Assembly (NCBI GenBank): GCA_910574455.1
Contig: CAJSYZ010000011.1
Span: 4,076,941 to 4,140,940 of the forward strand
DNA from: Trichaptum fuscoviolaceum
Taxonomy: Eukaryota > Basidiomycota > Agaricomycetes > Hymenochaetales > Trichaptaceae
Length of the DNA: 64,000 nucleotides
Direction: 5' to 3'
Below, in pieces: positions 35,878-47,189 of the stretch (position 1 is the stretch's first letter; each line of letters begins with the position of its first letter). The translations under genes were made by a program, and so were the position numbers. The notes below the pieces were generated by a model, which made no database searches, was not told where the DNA came from, and worked only from the letters and a program-made list of their open reading frames with translations.

Positions 35878-36743
35878 GGTCAAGACGGGACGGTAGGACC
35901 TAAAAAGAACGCGATGCGGTTGCAGTCCTCCTGCGTTAAAATGTACTTGTTTTTCTTTGCAAGCGGATAGTGTTTGTCCAACCAAATTCTTTTCTGTTTC
36001 TCTGTATATCAGTCTATCTGACAGTCTGCGTCTGTTTCTTTATCTTACCGGTAAAAAAAAGGAAATAACAAATAAGCCTTCCACGCACCTCCCTCCTTCC
36101 CTTGTGTTCGTGTTTTCATTTTGAAAGCATTCAATTCTCAACCTAACATCGATCTCATTTGGTATCTTGGTCCGATATGAACAGACGAAGAAACCGAAGA
36201 GATATGGCTTAAACTATTACTGTTGCTATCACTGCTCTTGCTGACGCTGTGCGCAATGCAGGCGGGGACTTTCGACTTTATTCTGCGTAACAAAAGAAAG
36301 ATAAAGAGGGAAATGTGTGTGAAACTTATACTTGTAGATCTTTCATTTGTATTAGTCCCAAGCATGGGGTTGGGTACCAGTGCCAGTGACCACTTCGTGT
36401 TCCGATACAAACCTGGACACGGGACATGATGCGAGAAGTCCCGACCAGGGAACTCAATCTGTTCATTGTAAGATGCAGTCACATCAAATATCACACAAAC
36501 CAAAGTCCTTCGCACATAGCCAGAGAGCAAATAGATAAATATATATATGTGTGGGTATGTGTATGTACTGCAGAAAGTGTAAAGTACCAGATATCTACAA
36601 GCCCAGAAAGCAAAAACGCGACGAAACGAGTGTGTGAATGAGTCCTACAACATAAGAAACAGCATCCAAAATATCCCATGAGCAATCATCCAGAGCACCT
36701 AGTTGCAAGAACGAAAAAGAGAATACAAGTGACAGCCTTCTAT

Positions 36744-39700
36744 CTAATCTGAGCGCGTCGCGTTCGCTCTCGAAATCTTACTAAAGACAGGCGACACCCA
36801 GCGCTCAAAGTCCTCTTCCCTTGCGCGGTCACCCGTAACGCGGAGCGCGCGCACGAGCACGCGATACACGCCGTCTGGAATCGTCGACCCGTTTGCGAAG
36901 GTCGCGTTCATGGGGAAGACGTTGTACCCGCCTTTGTCTGCGTCCTTTAGGCAGACAAAAAAGAAGTCAGAATCAGAATTGGGTAAGAATGGGAGAGGAA
37001 CGCACGGGTGAGTCGGAGTTGCGCGGGATGTAGGTCTGCTCGACGAGGTTCCCGAGCGTGGGCACAGGGCCTGAAGACGAGATGTTCACCGTCGGTTCCA
37101 CGAGGTCAACCGTGAACAACGGCGTCGCGAACACCAATCTGCGTTATTGACCTCCATCAGACCAGATGCTATATGGCGACACCTCATGACACTCACCGCG
37201 AAAGCACACTCGGTACGTCCTTCCCCACAAATGTATAGTTCCTCGCTTCCCCACCCTTCTGTGCTCCGCCCGACGCATCCAGCAGCGCCGGTAGCTTCTC
37301 GCCAAAGAACGTATCCGTGTCGTCCAGCACCTGCTTGTCCTTTATCGACGCGGCCAGGCCGAGGTACGACACGTGCAGCGTCTCGTGCAGCGAGTCAATC
37401 TCAATGAAGCCTGAGTACACGGGGAACGACGAGGCGTCGACGTTTTTGGGTGCGGTGAACTGCGCGGTGATGGTTTGCGACTCGCCGGGGAAGAGGAGGA
37501 CGAAGTCGTCTGAGAGGGAGACGTGCGCGTATTGCGTGTTGAGAGGGACGGGTCCGTCGGACGGGAAAATCGTGCCCTGTAAGTTTGATCAGCAGTGGGT
37601 TGAAAGAGATGAATGGAAGGCCACTCACCTTTTTGATAGTCTCAGCAGTTCCCGCAGGAGTGTGTCGTAGCCAGTATGTCTTTGGGTAGAAGTCATTATT
37701 CGTGATGGTAAACTCATGCCTAAGCAAATAGTCAGTTCAGGTCGCAGAAAAGATCCACGTCCACTCACTCTCCCGAAAAGTGCGCCGTGTCGTTCAACAG
37801 CAGCTCGCCCGGGCTCACCGCCGTCTTGTAATGAATTGCATTGTACACATTCACAAGGCCCGCCCCCTGCTGGCTCACCGTCTGGTACGGGTCCGCGTCC
37901 GTATGGCTGCTCCCCACGCGCGTGCTCGTCGTCTGGAACAGCGTGCGCGCACCCCTCGCGACCTCTGCACTCTTTCCCTTCACGGCAAGCAGCAGTGCGC
38001 TCGAGCCCGCGAGGAACGGCGTCGCCATGCTCGTCCCGCTCTCGACGCCATACCCGCCGAGCTTCAGCGGCAGCGTCGACAGGATGTTTCCCCCTGGCGC
38101 GGCGACGGCGGGCTTGAAGTACATGTCGGAGGTGGGCCCGTAGGAGGTGAAGGAGGAGATGAGGCCCCCAGAGGCGTCAGGGAAGTTGAAGAGACCGCCG
38201 GATTGGGGGAAAGAGAGGGTGATGTTCGCGTGGGCGGCGAATTGGGAGGCGAGCTGGGATGATGGGTGAGTTAACGGCCAAACACAGACTGAGTATGCTT
38301 ACGAATTCGCCATCAGCAGCTTGAATGAGTGCAGCCTGTTTGAACGATCCCGCCGAGATGGCAGCGAAGCCACTACCGTTGCTGTAGAGTCACTGTAAAC
38401 ATCGACCGGCAGAACTGACCAGGAAAGACACCTACTCGTAGATCAAAGCAACCTTCGCGCCCTTCGCTGCTATGTTATTGAGTTTTTGCTCCTACAATCA
38501 TAATTCAGTCGCCAGTTTGTGCACTGATTGCAGCAGAACTCACAAAAGTGCAAGTACCACGACGGACTACGACGACGAACTTCGAAAGGTCCGGTGTGCC
38601 CTCCGGCAGCGGATTGCACGCATCGTCTGCGATGGTCGTGTTCGTCGATGTCGCGTACACTGGGAGCGCGCCCGTGATATTGAAGGGCAGCGTCTGGAAG
38701 TACGTGATCGGGTCATGCAGGACACCGCCGACCGTCGCGTTCTGCAGCGGGATCATCGTGTTGTCTAAGCTCGCGACGCTGATGGCGTCGATCGCGTTCC
38801 CCGGGCTGCTCGTGTACCACGACCCGAACGCGCCGTCATTGCCCGCGGCGATGGTGACGATGCGCCCGGACGCGGCGAGGCGCGAGGCGACGGTGGAGGA
38901 CGTGGAGGATGTCCATCCGTCTGAGCCCCCGATAGAGAGCGTGATGATGTCCTGGCCGTCTGCATTTGCGCGAAGGAGCGCGTCGACGATGACTGGAAGA
39001 AATTAATTAGGGTTACGATGGGGAAATGGAAGAAAGGAACGCACTATCGTCAGGGACAGATCCTGTGCACCCGAAAACGCGGTACGAGCTAAGGGCGGCC
39101 TCGTATGCAACACCAGAGATGTTGAACTCATTGCCTGGGTTCGCGCCGATGATGCCTGCGACGTGCGTTCCGTGGCCGTTGCACTCGTCCAAGGGATCAG
39201 AATCGGGGTGAGGGGTATTGGTGCCTTCGCGCTGAAGTGAGATAGAGTAAAGAATGCGCACTCATAGGGCTCACCGTCAAATGCGTCGCCAACGAAGTCA
39301 TATCCACCAACGACTTTCTTGTCCGCACCTATACCGCTACCGAGCGCAGGGTGATTGTAATCAATGCCCGTATCGATGCTAAAGCAACAAAGAATTAGTA
39401 TTGGCTATCGAACTATTTGTCGATGATTTACATTCCAATCTTGATTCCCTTGCCAAATACGCCTTCTTTGTGCAACCTGTCCACGCCCTAATTCGGTGTG
39501 AGTGAAATCCAAGGGATCTTCATGATGATAACTTACAGTCAAGACATGCGTGGACTGCGTATCGGGAGGAAGCTTGGGATCATTTCGCCCCGTAACGACG
39601 TGCTTGCTGAAAGGCCTAAGAAGAGAAGTCGGTTATGCGCTGATATAATATGAAGCGGCAATGGACGTACTTGGGAGGGGGGATGAGGATGACAGGCCGA

Positions 39701-40095
39701 ACAGCTACAACGCCATCCGTTTCTGCGAGCTTGGATATATCCTACGAAACAATAGTCAGTGTTACGGCTATTGGCGAGGACAAGAAACGTACATCAGGAT
39801 TGTGCAATGTGACACTGGCACCCGCAAACACGCCCTCCTGCTTATACTCCGTGTCCACCGAGAAGCCAACACCACGCTTCTTCAGCGATCGATACACGCT
39901 CTCATGGGGCGACTCGACCTCGAGGTGCGCGCCGGTGTCGCGTTTGCCGGGGATATCGGAGACCTTGCCGACCTCGATGATGTACTTCCCGGGGACGACG
40001 TTGGAGGAAGAGGTGCGGGAGATGGAGGAGAGCGGGACGACGGCGCCCACGCTTGTGAGCAGCGAGAGAAGCGGAACGAGGGCGAAGGCCTTCAT
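36744..40095 (-). CDS. Secreted subtilisin-like serine protease (S8), complete copy 3
   Basis: Fourteen exons: 40095-39793, 39741-39671, 39615-39537, 39487-39432, 39378-39275, 39224-39045, 38992-38544, 38491-38436, 38381-38303, 38253-37769, 37719-37629, 37576-37197, 37138-37006 and 36944-36744. They total 2667 nt and keep frame throughout, giving 888 residues. Order: signal peptide ([18 protein letters not shown], 1-18), I9-like propeptide (about 37-120), catalytic Asp172 (IIDTGID), His222 (NGHGTHVAG), oxyanion Asn316 (AAGNDG), a PA insertion (about 360-455), Ser534 (GTSMA), then a fibronectin-like C-terminal region. This resembles minor extracellular (Vpr-like) subtilases. It should digest protein outside the cell; the substrate is unknown. 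It is convergent with a CFEM gene and is the only one of three copies with a start. Confidence 0.9.
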
Positions 40096-42117
40096 TGTGA
40101 AAGGAATGTGAGGGAATGAGTGGACGAGGCGTGAAGCCTAGGTAAAGGAAGAGAATTAGGAAGGATAAAGTTCCTATGCTGAACAGCGATTTCGAACGTC
40201 AGCTTTATACGAGAGCTATACCGACAGACTCACCTTGCGCATTGCATTGCCGCTCTTCCAACAGATCCATATGCGCGTCGAGATACGAGGCTCAGGCGCG
40301 TGCCACTGAGTCGTCCGTAGGCTGTGAGTGGATAGATTGCAGCGCCGCGTCGCCCAGGCCCTTGGCACATTTGTTATTCTGAGGATGAGTATGATTAACC
40401 GTTTACCAAGGCCAGTAATACGGATGAACATACCTCTTCGGCCGCAGAGGGCGTGTGCATGAATTCGAACAGCATGCGGACACCGACCATTGCGTGCTTT
40501 CCCCGCACAGATAATATAATAGTATCATATGCTCTTTCCCGATCGTCGCCATCATTTGTGCATGGTCCACGCCATACGGTCGTCGCCGCGTGCAACAGAC
40601 GAAACTTCAAATTCAACTTGATAGTGACCATGAACGATGGTGAACATCATCGGTGTATCAAGGAAATGCAAGACCGATTGCATAAAGAGTGCGACTCGGA
40701 AAAAAAGCCAGAAGGTCTCGAACTTTTGGTGCGTCCATACTCAGGATCATTGTGGTGGTCAAGACGAAGAGCTACTCCGAGTCAGGGTCACGGCGGTTGC
40801 GCGCCAGTCACGGTACAGCCTGACCCAGCGTCACAGTCACGGTCATGACAAGTACTGCAGTACTTAGACACAGTTTTGATTTCACTACTAGCAAGTCAAT
40901 GTGTTTTCAGTGATACATCCGCGTTCTCGCGCCTTAGTACGGACTCACCTCGGCCAACAGTCTACGGTCTCTGTGAATACTGTGAAAATTTATTGTAGTT
41001 CATTTTTCTACAAAATGATATTTCTCATTTGAGACTTGAAGCTCGAGCTTCGGACATGCTCCGTCACCAAGATGGAAGACATATTGCCATGGTTTCTCAA
41101 GTTCCTAAGTCGCGAAGCTTGCATCAGTCCTCACGCGTTCCACCTCTACGAGATCTACAGACTCACCTTGCATGAAGCCTCTCCTGCTCACTCACTCACT
41201 AGCCGATTGCACCTTGCAGAACGGGTATGGCACCTAGATTGCTCCTTTCAACAGCATCCGAAGGTAGCGCAATTGACTTGAGACCATTCGCCGGCTATCT
41301 CTCGATGATTTCTAATATTTCTACTTCAACATGCCCATTGCACATGAGTAAGAGACGACTAGCTCACCTCCTCAGTGTATTTGACAAAGATCTTTCCCAA
41401 CGTGCCTGCTCGTTTCTTGTGGCACCACCTTGAGATTCGAAGCTGTCCGTGTTGTCGATGATGAAGTCACAACACGTTGGCATAGGACCGAGTGTGAGGT
41501 AGTGCACTACATACAGTCACCTGTACACTCGGGTGGCACACTAGTAAGTCTTTAAAAAAGAGACCAAATATGAGTTAAACGTACCGTAAATAACAGAGAT
41601 ACAGAACTTTGAAGGTCGTCATATGGGTGTATGGAAATTGAGGACGATGTATGAAGGCAGAGGAAGTGGGAGGAGAGAGAGGGAGATTGTCGGACTCGGA
41701 CACGTCGTAATGTATGTTGTTAAACTCCGCAGCGTCACTGACCTGGCAGTCTATATTAATGGTGCTAGTAGTACCCCCTTCCTCTTGACTGGCCTCTACA
41801 CCGGCACCGTTAACATCTATCACCATGAGATCGATGCGCTCATAAAGACTCCTGAAGTCGTTGGAGGCCCTTTATTCCTCGAAAGAGTTGGTTCATCATG
41901 ATTGCGTTTGGAGAATTTCCAGCTGCAGGTCTCGATTTTAAGCGTCGCTTATTTAGAAAGGGCGGAAGCATCTGCACGAGTTGTGTTTGTCGTTGGATCT
42001 AGATGTTGAACAAAACAATTCGCAGCATGAGTGAGCAAATGACATTATCAATATACCCTTCGTTTGGGCCTCCAAGTACCTAGTAATTTAATGCTAATAC
42101 TAAGTTACATACAGCCG
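40096..42117. other. Upstream region of subtilase copy 3, otherwise nothing recognised
   Basis: Bases 40096-40290 are the 5' flank shared in part with copies 1 and 2 (tcctatgctgaac near 40171). From there to 42117 I found no family. The - strand frame 41826-41575 has no known motif. Confidence 0.4.
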
Positions 42118-43507
42118 CTAAGTTACAGTATACTCCACTCTAGCTTCGATACAAAGTCTTTCAGTCTTGGTCAGATTCTTCCCAACATTAAGTTCCGATA
42201 CAACCACTGAGCGCAGATTGCGGTGGCGCAGGAGCGGCATGAGGATCTTCACGATTCGCTCGTCATCAGAAACTGTGCTATCACCTGCGTCAAAGCTCTT
42301 GAACACATGCAGGCGTCGAAGAGTCGCTGGAAGCTGCAGCACAGAAACAGGAACATCAATGACATTTGCGTGCAGCTCTTCGAGAGAGGTACATCTCCGA
42401 ATGAGAGACTGGAACCACTGCGGGCAATAGAACATGGATGGAAAGTCCAATACCACTTGCAAGAGGCGAACCTCGAGGACCTTGAGATCCGGTAGGGCCG
42501 GCATCAAAATCGGCAGAATCGCTTGAACAGTGTTTTCATCCTCGTAATAGCTGCTCGAAATCTGACGAAGTCTCAGCTCTTGCAGCGTGTAGCAACCTCG
42601 AGGTACGAGCAGCCAGGAAAGCAGCGGACCGAGCCACCTCGACAGCGTGCGGAACTCCAGTAGAAGGCGCTTGAGCGATGCTGGTGGGGACCCTTGCGCT
42701 GTTAGCGGATATTGGCGCACTTCATTGAAGCGAGAACCGACGATGGATAAGGTATGGAAGTCGTGCAAGTTGGAGACCGTGTCGAACAGCTGGCATAATG
42801 AGTTGTCTGTCCATTCATGGAGATGGACGTGGAGTGACTGAAGTCCGCGTGGGACTAGTGAAAGGACGGATGGAATGAACGTGCTTCCAGGAACCCAGGA
42901 CCAAACATCCATTGCGAGATAGAGCGCACGAAGGTAGGGCATCTCGGAGAACAACATGTGAAGGGTGTTGAAGAGGTTGACCGGGTATCGGCGCATAATG
43001 CTGCGGACAAATCTCGTTCCCATCACACACTGAAGTTCCTGGACCCATTTGCCGCAAAACGAACTTCCCAGAAACCTCTCGAGCTCGGCTTGGCAATGTA
43101 TCCCAGATCGGCGTCGGAGGGCCACCTGGGCTGGTTGTTTCCAGTCGCGATGAACGAGACTCATGGTCTTGAGGAGTTGCCTTCCTTCGGAATCCAGCGG
43201 ACCTCTGCGACCAGGCCTGGCGTATTGCATCCTGTCCAATGGGACCGGGAAGTTTATGAGTCCTTCCTGGTGATTCATTTCCTCCCAGATTGTGTCGCAA
43301 ACAAAGTCGACAATGATAAGGGGAATGGTGCTCGTATTCGTCGGGGCATTCCCTGTAGCTTGGTGAGTCGTAGATTCGCTTTAGACTATTAGAGGCTTAC
43401 CGGGGAGGGCAAACATGGTTTTGTTCTGCTCCTTCTTCATTACCTCCTTCTAAGCTCATGATAGTCTCTTCAACTGAGAAGGGGGGATGGGATGGGGCAG
43501 GATCCAT
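42118..43507 (-). CDS. F-box-like/LRR protein
   Basis: Exons 43507-43401 and 43330-42118 give 439 residues. The start is set by MDPA, shared with the gene at 5780. The core contains IPLIIVDFVCDTIWEEM, LLKTMSLVHRDWKQPAQVAL and LRR-like repeats (MPYLRALYLAMDVW, GLQSLHVHLHEW, LHDFHTLSIVG, PDLKVLEVR, RCTSLEELHANVIDV, LRRLHVFKSFD). It is the closest relative of the + strand gene at 10837. Exon 1 has one extra T, so the acceptor used by the 5780 gene (ACAG) would be out of frame; splicing three nt before ACCATTCC, at CGAG, restores it. Role as an SCF substrate adaptor is inferred. Confidence 0.7.
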
Positions 43508-43584
43508 TGATTCTGAGCGTGTCGAACGAGTTAGGAGACTAATACGAACGAGAGGTGCCGTGTCTTTGAGTCCGTCAGGTGAGG

Positions 43585-43610
43585 TGTGGTTCAGCCAAAC
43601 AGAAACCACA
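43585..43610 (-). promoter_or_regulatory. Paralog-conserved upstream inverted motif
   Basis: On the - strand TGTGGTT (43610-43604) and AACCACA (43591-43585) are spaced 12 nt, preceded by ctattgtttggtc, about 80 nt before the ATG at 43507. Confidence 0.45.
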
Positions 43611-44023
43611 GAGGACCAAACAATAGGCACGTTTTGATATATCACTGGAGTAACCACAATCATCATTAGTCAATGAGTGCTCGTCGTGTCGTCTGTCTGA
43701 GTGGACCATCCTGGCTAAGCTTCTAGAGAGTGCGTGCCATGAGCTCCATGCTGATCTAGTCCTGTCATTTGGTATGCTTCAAAGTAACATTCAGAGTATG
43801 TATAATAGAGTGTTATCGATACATGGAGATGGTTCAAGTTCAAGTAGAAGTCGGCGTAAAAACTCGGAGCGTGATCATTGCTACTGTATCTCACGGTCAC
43901 ATGATGAGGTTGTACCAAGGCACAGGCATAACGTCGCCTTTCATCTCACCACCATCGCACCCGCCCAAGTTCACTGGAAGCGCAGCAAGCGAGAGCAAAA
44001 GAAGCTGATAGTCCTTGAAATAC

Positions 44024-44160
44024 AAGCAGTTAGAGGCTGTGAGTTAACTCACAGCAGAGCCCGCTACCCAGAGATGGGTATGAAGAAAGTGTTACAGAAA
44101 GAAGAAAAAAAGGACATTTATTTTGACATACATACAAAAGTCTACTATCATTAAGTTTGT
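44024..44160. repeat. Terminal module I, copy 1 (truncated arm)
   Basis: Contains aagcagttagaggctgtgag, the 14-bp palindrome gtgagttaactcac, cagagcccgctaccc, and an A-rich tail (to about 44150). It matches 49110-49250 and 56079-56215. The left stem arm (gggtagcggg) is missing here. In all three places it lies just 3' of an antisense host-gene fragment. Confidence 0.7.
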
Positions 44161-44164
44161 TCTG

Positions 44165-44377
44165 TAGTCTGCGACAACCTCGGGATACTGTCTTCTTTGA
44201 GATGCGGGTCAGGTTACAGACTTGGATGTCATGGGACATCCGAGGGACCGCGCCTGACAACACGCAATGAAAATGCAAGCCGCGATGACTGCGTCAAGGT
44301 CCTTCTCCCTCCGCAGCTCTTCTTCATCCGAACGCTTGTACAGCTGTTTTGCGATGTCGCTGATCGTCTTCTGGAGG
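44165..44377 (-). pseudogene. TFIIB (Sua7-like) fragment
   Basis: The - strand reads KTISDIAKQLYKR, then DAVIAACIFIACCQAR, characteristic of the first cyclin-like repeat of transcription factor IIB. After a frameshift it reads VCNLTRISKKTVSRG, which continues the same domain. A TGA ends the first frame. No zinc ribbon or second cyclin repeat was recognised nearby. It is followed by terminal module I, so it is read as captured cargo and not as a working gene. Confidence 0.75.
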
Positions 44378-45297
44378 GAGAACTAAGTTCAAATAACGCA
44401 CTAGCTCAAGATGCGCGGGGACGGGGTGGTTGCGACTTGCGGACAGCTACTGCAGCCTTCATCGCGTTCAAGAGCTATAGTAGGGTCGAGCGCCGGGCGC
44501 TAAGCGCAGGCGAGCAACTTTTGAGGGCACGTGCAAGCATGCAGTGGGTTGCGCTCTGCGTGCATAGGTAGAGCGTCATGTGCCCTGTAATTAGGGCTTC
44601 TTCTCGCAGAGTACCAGGCTCACCCATTGTTTTGTTGTTGTCAGAGCGAGATGCGCTTTGGTGGCGGACCTCGCCGTGTTCTGGGGCGCGGTCCTTTATG
44701 CTATACACGAAGAATTTTAGTGAAGCATGAAGTAAAGTACCTGAGATCACTCACCAGCCTGCAGTAGAACACACCCAATGCAATTCAGCTTGTCGTTCAA
44801 GCCGCGGCGCCAAAGATGGGTATGCATCGCGCCGCTATTGCTGCACTCGGCCTTCACACCGCCAGGGGAGGCTGACTGTGCTTGAGCGGTCCGCCCCGTA
44901 CTTCCAGCAGCTACAATGCTCCCTTCACCTGGCGCAGTCGCGCAAGTGGATCGCTGAGATGGTTTCACACCCCGCAACAGGCGCATGCGGATGCGGATGC
45001 GAACCAAGGATGACGGAACGGGTCAACAGTCGTCCAAGCTGCCATGCTCATTGTCACCGCGTCAGTGTCGGCGTAGCTATCAGTTTTTTCAAGAGAAGGA
45101 TACATAGGTGGCGTATTGAGGTTGCTCAATTTGGTCTCAACTATTACTTGGGTCCCAGCTGCTTTGGAAGGATACGTGTGTCTCAAGATTATGACTGTGT
45201 ATAGCAGCAGAATAGGAACATGTTAGTGAGTTTAAGACAGTCTGTAGATGAATGTGCGGACAAGAACGCGGCCAAAAATCGCGTGAGAACAACCTCA
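44378..45297. other. Unassigned part of the TFIIB-bearing element
   Basis: The - strand frames include a KTMGEPGTLREEALITG segment of unknown origin. A block at 44881-44942 (gtccgccccgt then acaatgctccc) is repeated at 56923-56985 upstream of the Bsd2 fragment, so it is probably an element 5' module. Confidence 0.4.
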
Positions 45298-45560
45298 TCA
45301 GGAAAACTACCTTCTGCTTAAAGTGACTTAAGCGTGACTTAAATGTCCTGAGAGACTGGCAACTGAATAAGGCAAGCTTTACTTATTCATGCATGTCCTC
45401 CCATTATTCAGGACGCGTTGGCTGAAATAAGGCAAGCTCGCTGAAATCAGAGCTTCAGCCAGTCAGCCAGTCATGTCAGGTATTCAGAGCTTTCAGTAAA
45501 TCTTCAATATAAGTAAATAATCCTATTACAAGTGTCAATTAAGTACAATAATAAGTAAAC
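45298..45560. repeat. Terminal module II, copy 1
   Basis: Shares agtgacttaagcgt, cttaaatgtcctgagagact and an AT-rich block ending in aagtacaata with 57325-57545. It lies 3' of the antisense Clf1 fragment, as the other copy lies 3' of the TFIIF-alpha fragment. Confidence 0.75.
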
Positions 45561-45945
45561 ATATATGTAAAAAAAAGGGCATTGGCACCGCGGCGCGAAC
45601 GTGATAGCGTCAACGGCGCTCTCGCACGGCTCGAGTCTCCACCGTGGAAGTGAGTCCTGCCGTGGTAGTTGAGCAGTTGACGCCCCTGATGCGTTGACCT
45701 TCGCGAAGACTTTCGGACAAGTTTCTCGTCTTCTTCGTCCTCTGGTCTCTTCGCTGTCTTCTCCTCGTCTTCCACATCGTCCCGTGCTAGCTTGACCCGC
45801 AGTCTTGTGTTCTCACTATGAGCTACACGTTCGTTCGGGTAGCAGCGCGTCCAAAATATCCATTTCACGCCTCAAGTCCTGTGTTCGATTCTCCTATGCC
45901 ATCATCGGATTGTTCTCCTCTTCGAGCTGTGCTAGCTTGTCCTCT
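45561..45945 (-). other. Unassigned cargo sequence with acidic/coiled-coil-like frame
   Basis: The - strand frame 45868-45539 contains an ARDDVEDEEKTAKRPEDEE segment. Low complexity prevents assignment. It may belong to another captured gene or to the 3' part of the Clf1 cargo. Confidence 0.3.
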
Positions 45946-47170
45946 TCATAAACTAGCTGCTCCTCGCGCTAGGGCTGAGATGTATCGTCTCCAGTGACGC
46001 TTCAAGTCACCGGGGAGTATTTGCGCAACAGCTTGCTCGTAGACTTCACGAACCCGGTTTAACACACTTTCTATCTCGTCCTTCGACCCATCTTCCTCCC
46101 GAAGCGACCTCAGTGAGTCTTCTCCCAAGCGAGCATAGTCAACCCATATGTCGTAATCTCGACCGTCGTGCGCAAGTTCTTCCTCATATTGGATCCTCCT
46201 CTTCCCTAGAACAGTGGTCTCGAGGGTGTTCCAAGTTCCGTGCTGCTTTTCAAACTTGGTGTAGGCAGCATAGAGTGCCTGGGACTTGGAGCGAGGTAAT
46301 CGGTCCAGCGCGAACTAGGGGGGTTTAAAACTTAGAAGCACATAAGCTTGGGGGAGTGCGTACCTTGTAGATTACCCTAGTTCGGTCGTACTCCTTTAAT
46401 TGTGTTTCCATCTTCGCAAAAGTGCTAAACACCGCCTGTGCCTTCTCAATTTGTTCCGCATCATCACCAAAAAACACCAGTGCCATCTGGAAAACCTCAC
46501 GAGCCTTTTCACGCCTGACCCAGACGCGGGGTTCAGGTCGAACAGCAACCCACCGCTCGTAGATCGCACTCGCACAATCAAGTTCTTGGTATCGCTCTTC
46601 GATCTTGATGTACGCCTGCCATGCCTTGTCCTCTGACTCCCACTGCATCCATCGCTCAAACACTTGACGCGCGCCAGCGACGTTTCCGAGCAGTTCATCC
46701 AAATACACGTATTTGTACCAGAGTTGGTCGATGCGTGGCAACAAAATCACTGCTCGGTCAAACAGATTGCGTGCATGCTGGATGTTTCGCCCCTTCAGTT
46801 CCATCTCTGTGTAGGAGAGCCAGAGTTGGACACTTCGGTGGGTCTACATCGAAAGCGCGCTCGTATACCGACCACGAGCGTTCGTATTCGCCTTGACTCG
46901 CCTACGTTGAGTTTCAAACACAACTCCAGTCATTTTGATAGTGTACGTACCTCCCAACTAGCATAGGCTTTCCATTCTTTCCTGTTTGAAGTCAACACCT
47001 GAAAGATGAATCCAGGCATGAAAACATACAAGTTTCCCCTCGTCCGGCAAATCCTCTCCTCAAACGCCTTACGCTTCCGGCCTCGGTATTCATGGAGTTC
47101 CTCAAAGTCTTCAATGCGTCGTTTTGGCTCATGTGAAACTGTTTCCTGGCGCCCCGAAGCAGTTGTTCTG
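45946..47170 (-). pseudogene. Clf1/crooked-neck splicing factor fragment
   Basis: Segments in order on the - strand: [100 protein letters not shown] and AVRPEPRVW, then [19 protein letters not shown] and finally [13 protein letters not shown] followed by [13 protein letters not shown]. These are HAT/TPR-like repeats of the Clf1/Crn family, which scaffolds the Prp19-associated spliceosome complex. Parts of repeats are missing, several frames are used and stops intervene. It is a broken partial copy inside a TIR element. Confidence 0.85.
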
Positions 47171-47189
47171 CTGTAATCTACTTGAGATT

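Larger units (their letters stand above)
27221..36872. repeat. Tandem segmental duplication, unit B
   Basis: Second copy of the block at 16929-26581 in direct orientation. The units join within the subtilase coding sequence, as expected from unequal exchange between two subtilase paralogs. Beyond 36872 similarity between copies 2 and 3 continues at a lower level to about 37140. Confidence 0.9.
42118..43985 (-). repeat. Segmental duplication, inverted arm (partner 10283-12184)
   Basis: The reverse complement aligns with 10283-12184 through the gene, its promoter and about 400 bp further upstream. Together the arms bracket the CFEM/subtilase array. Confidence 0.8.
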
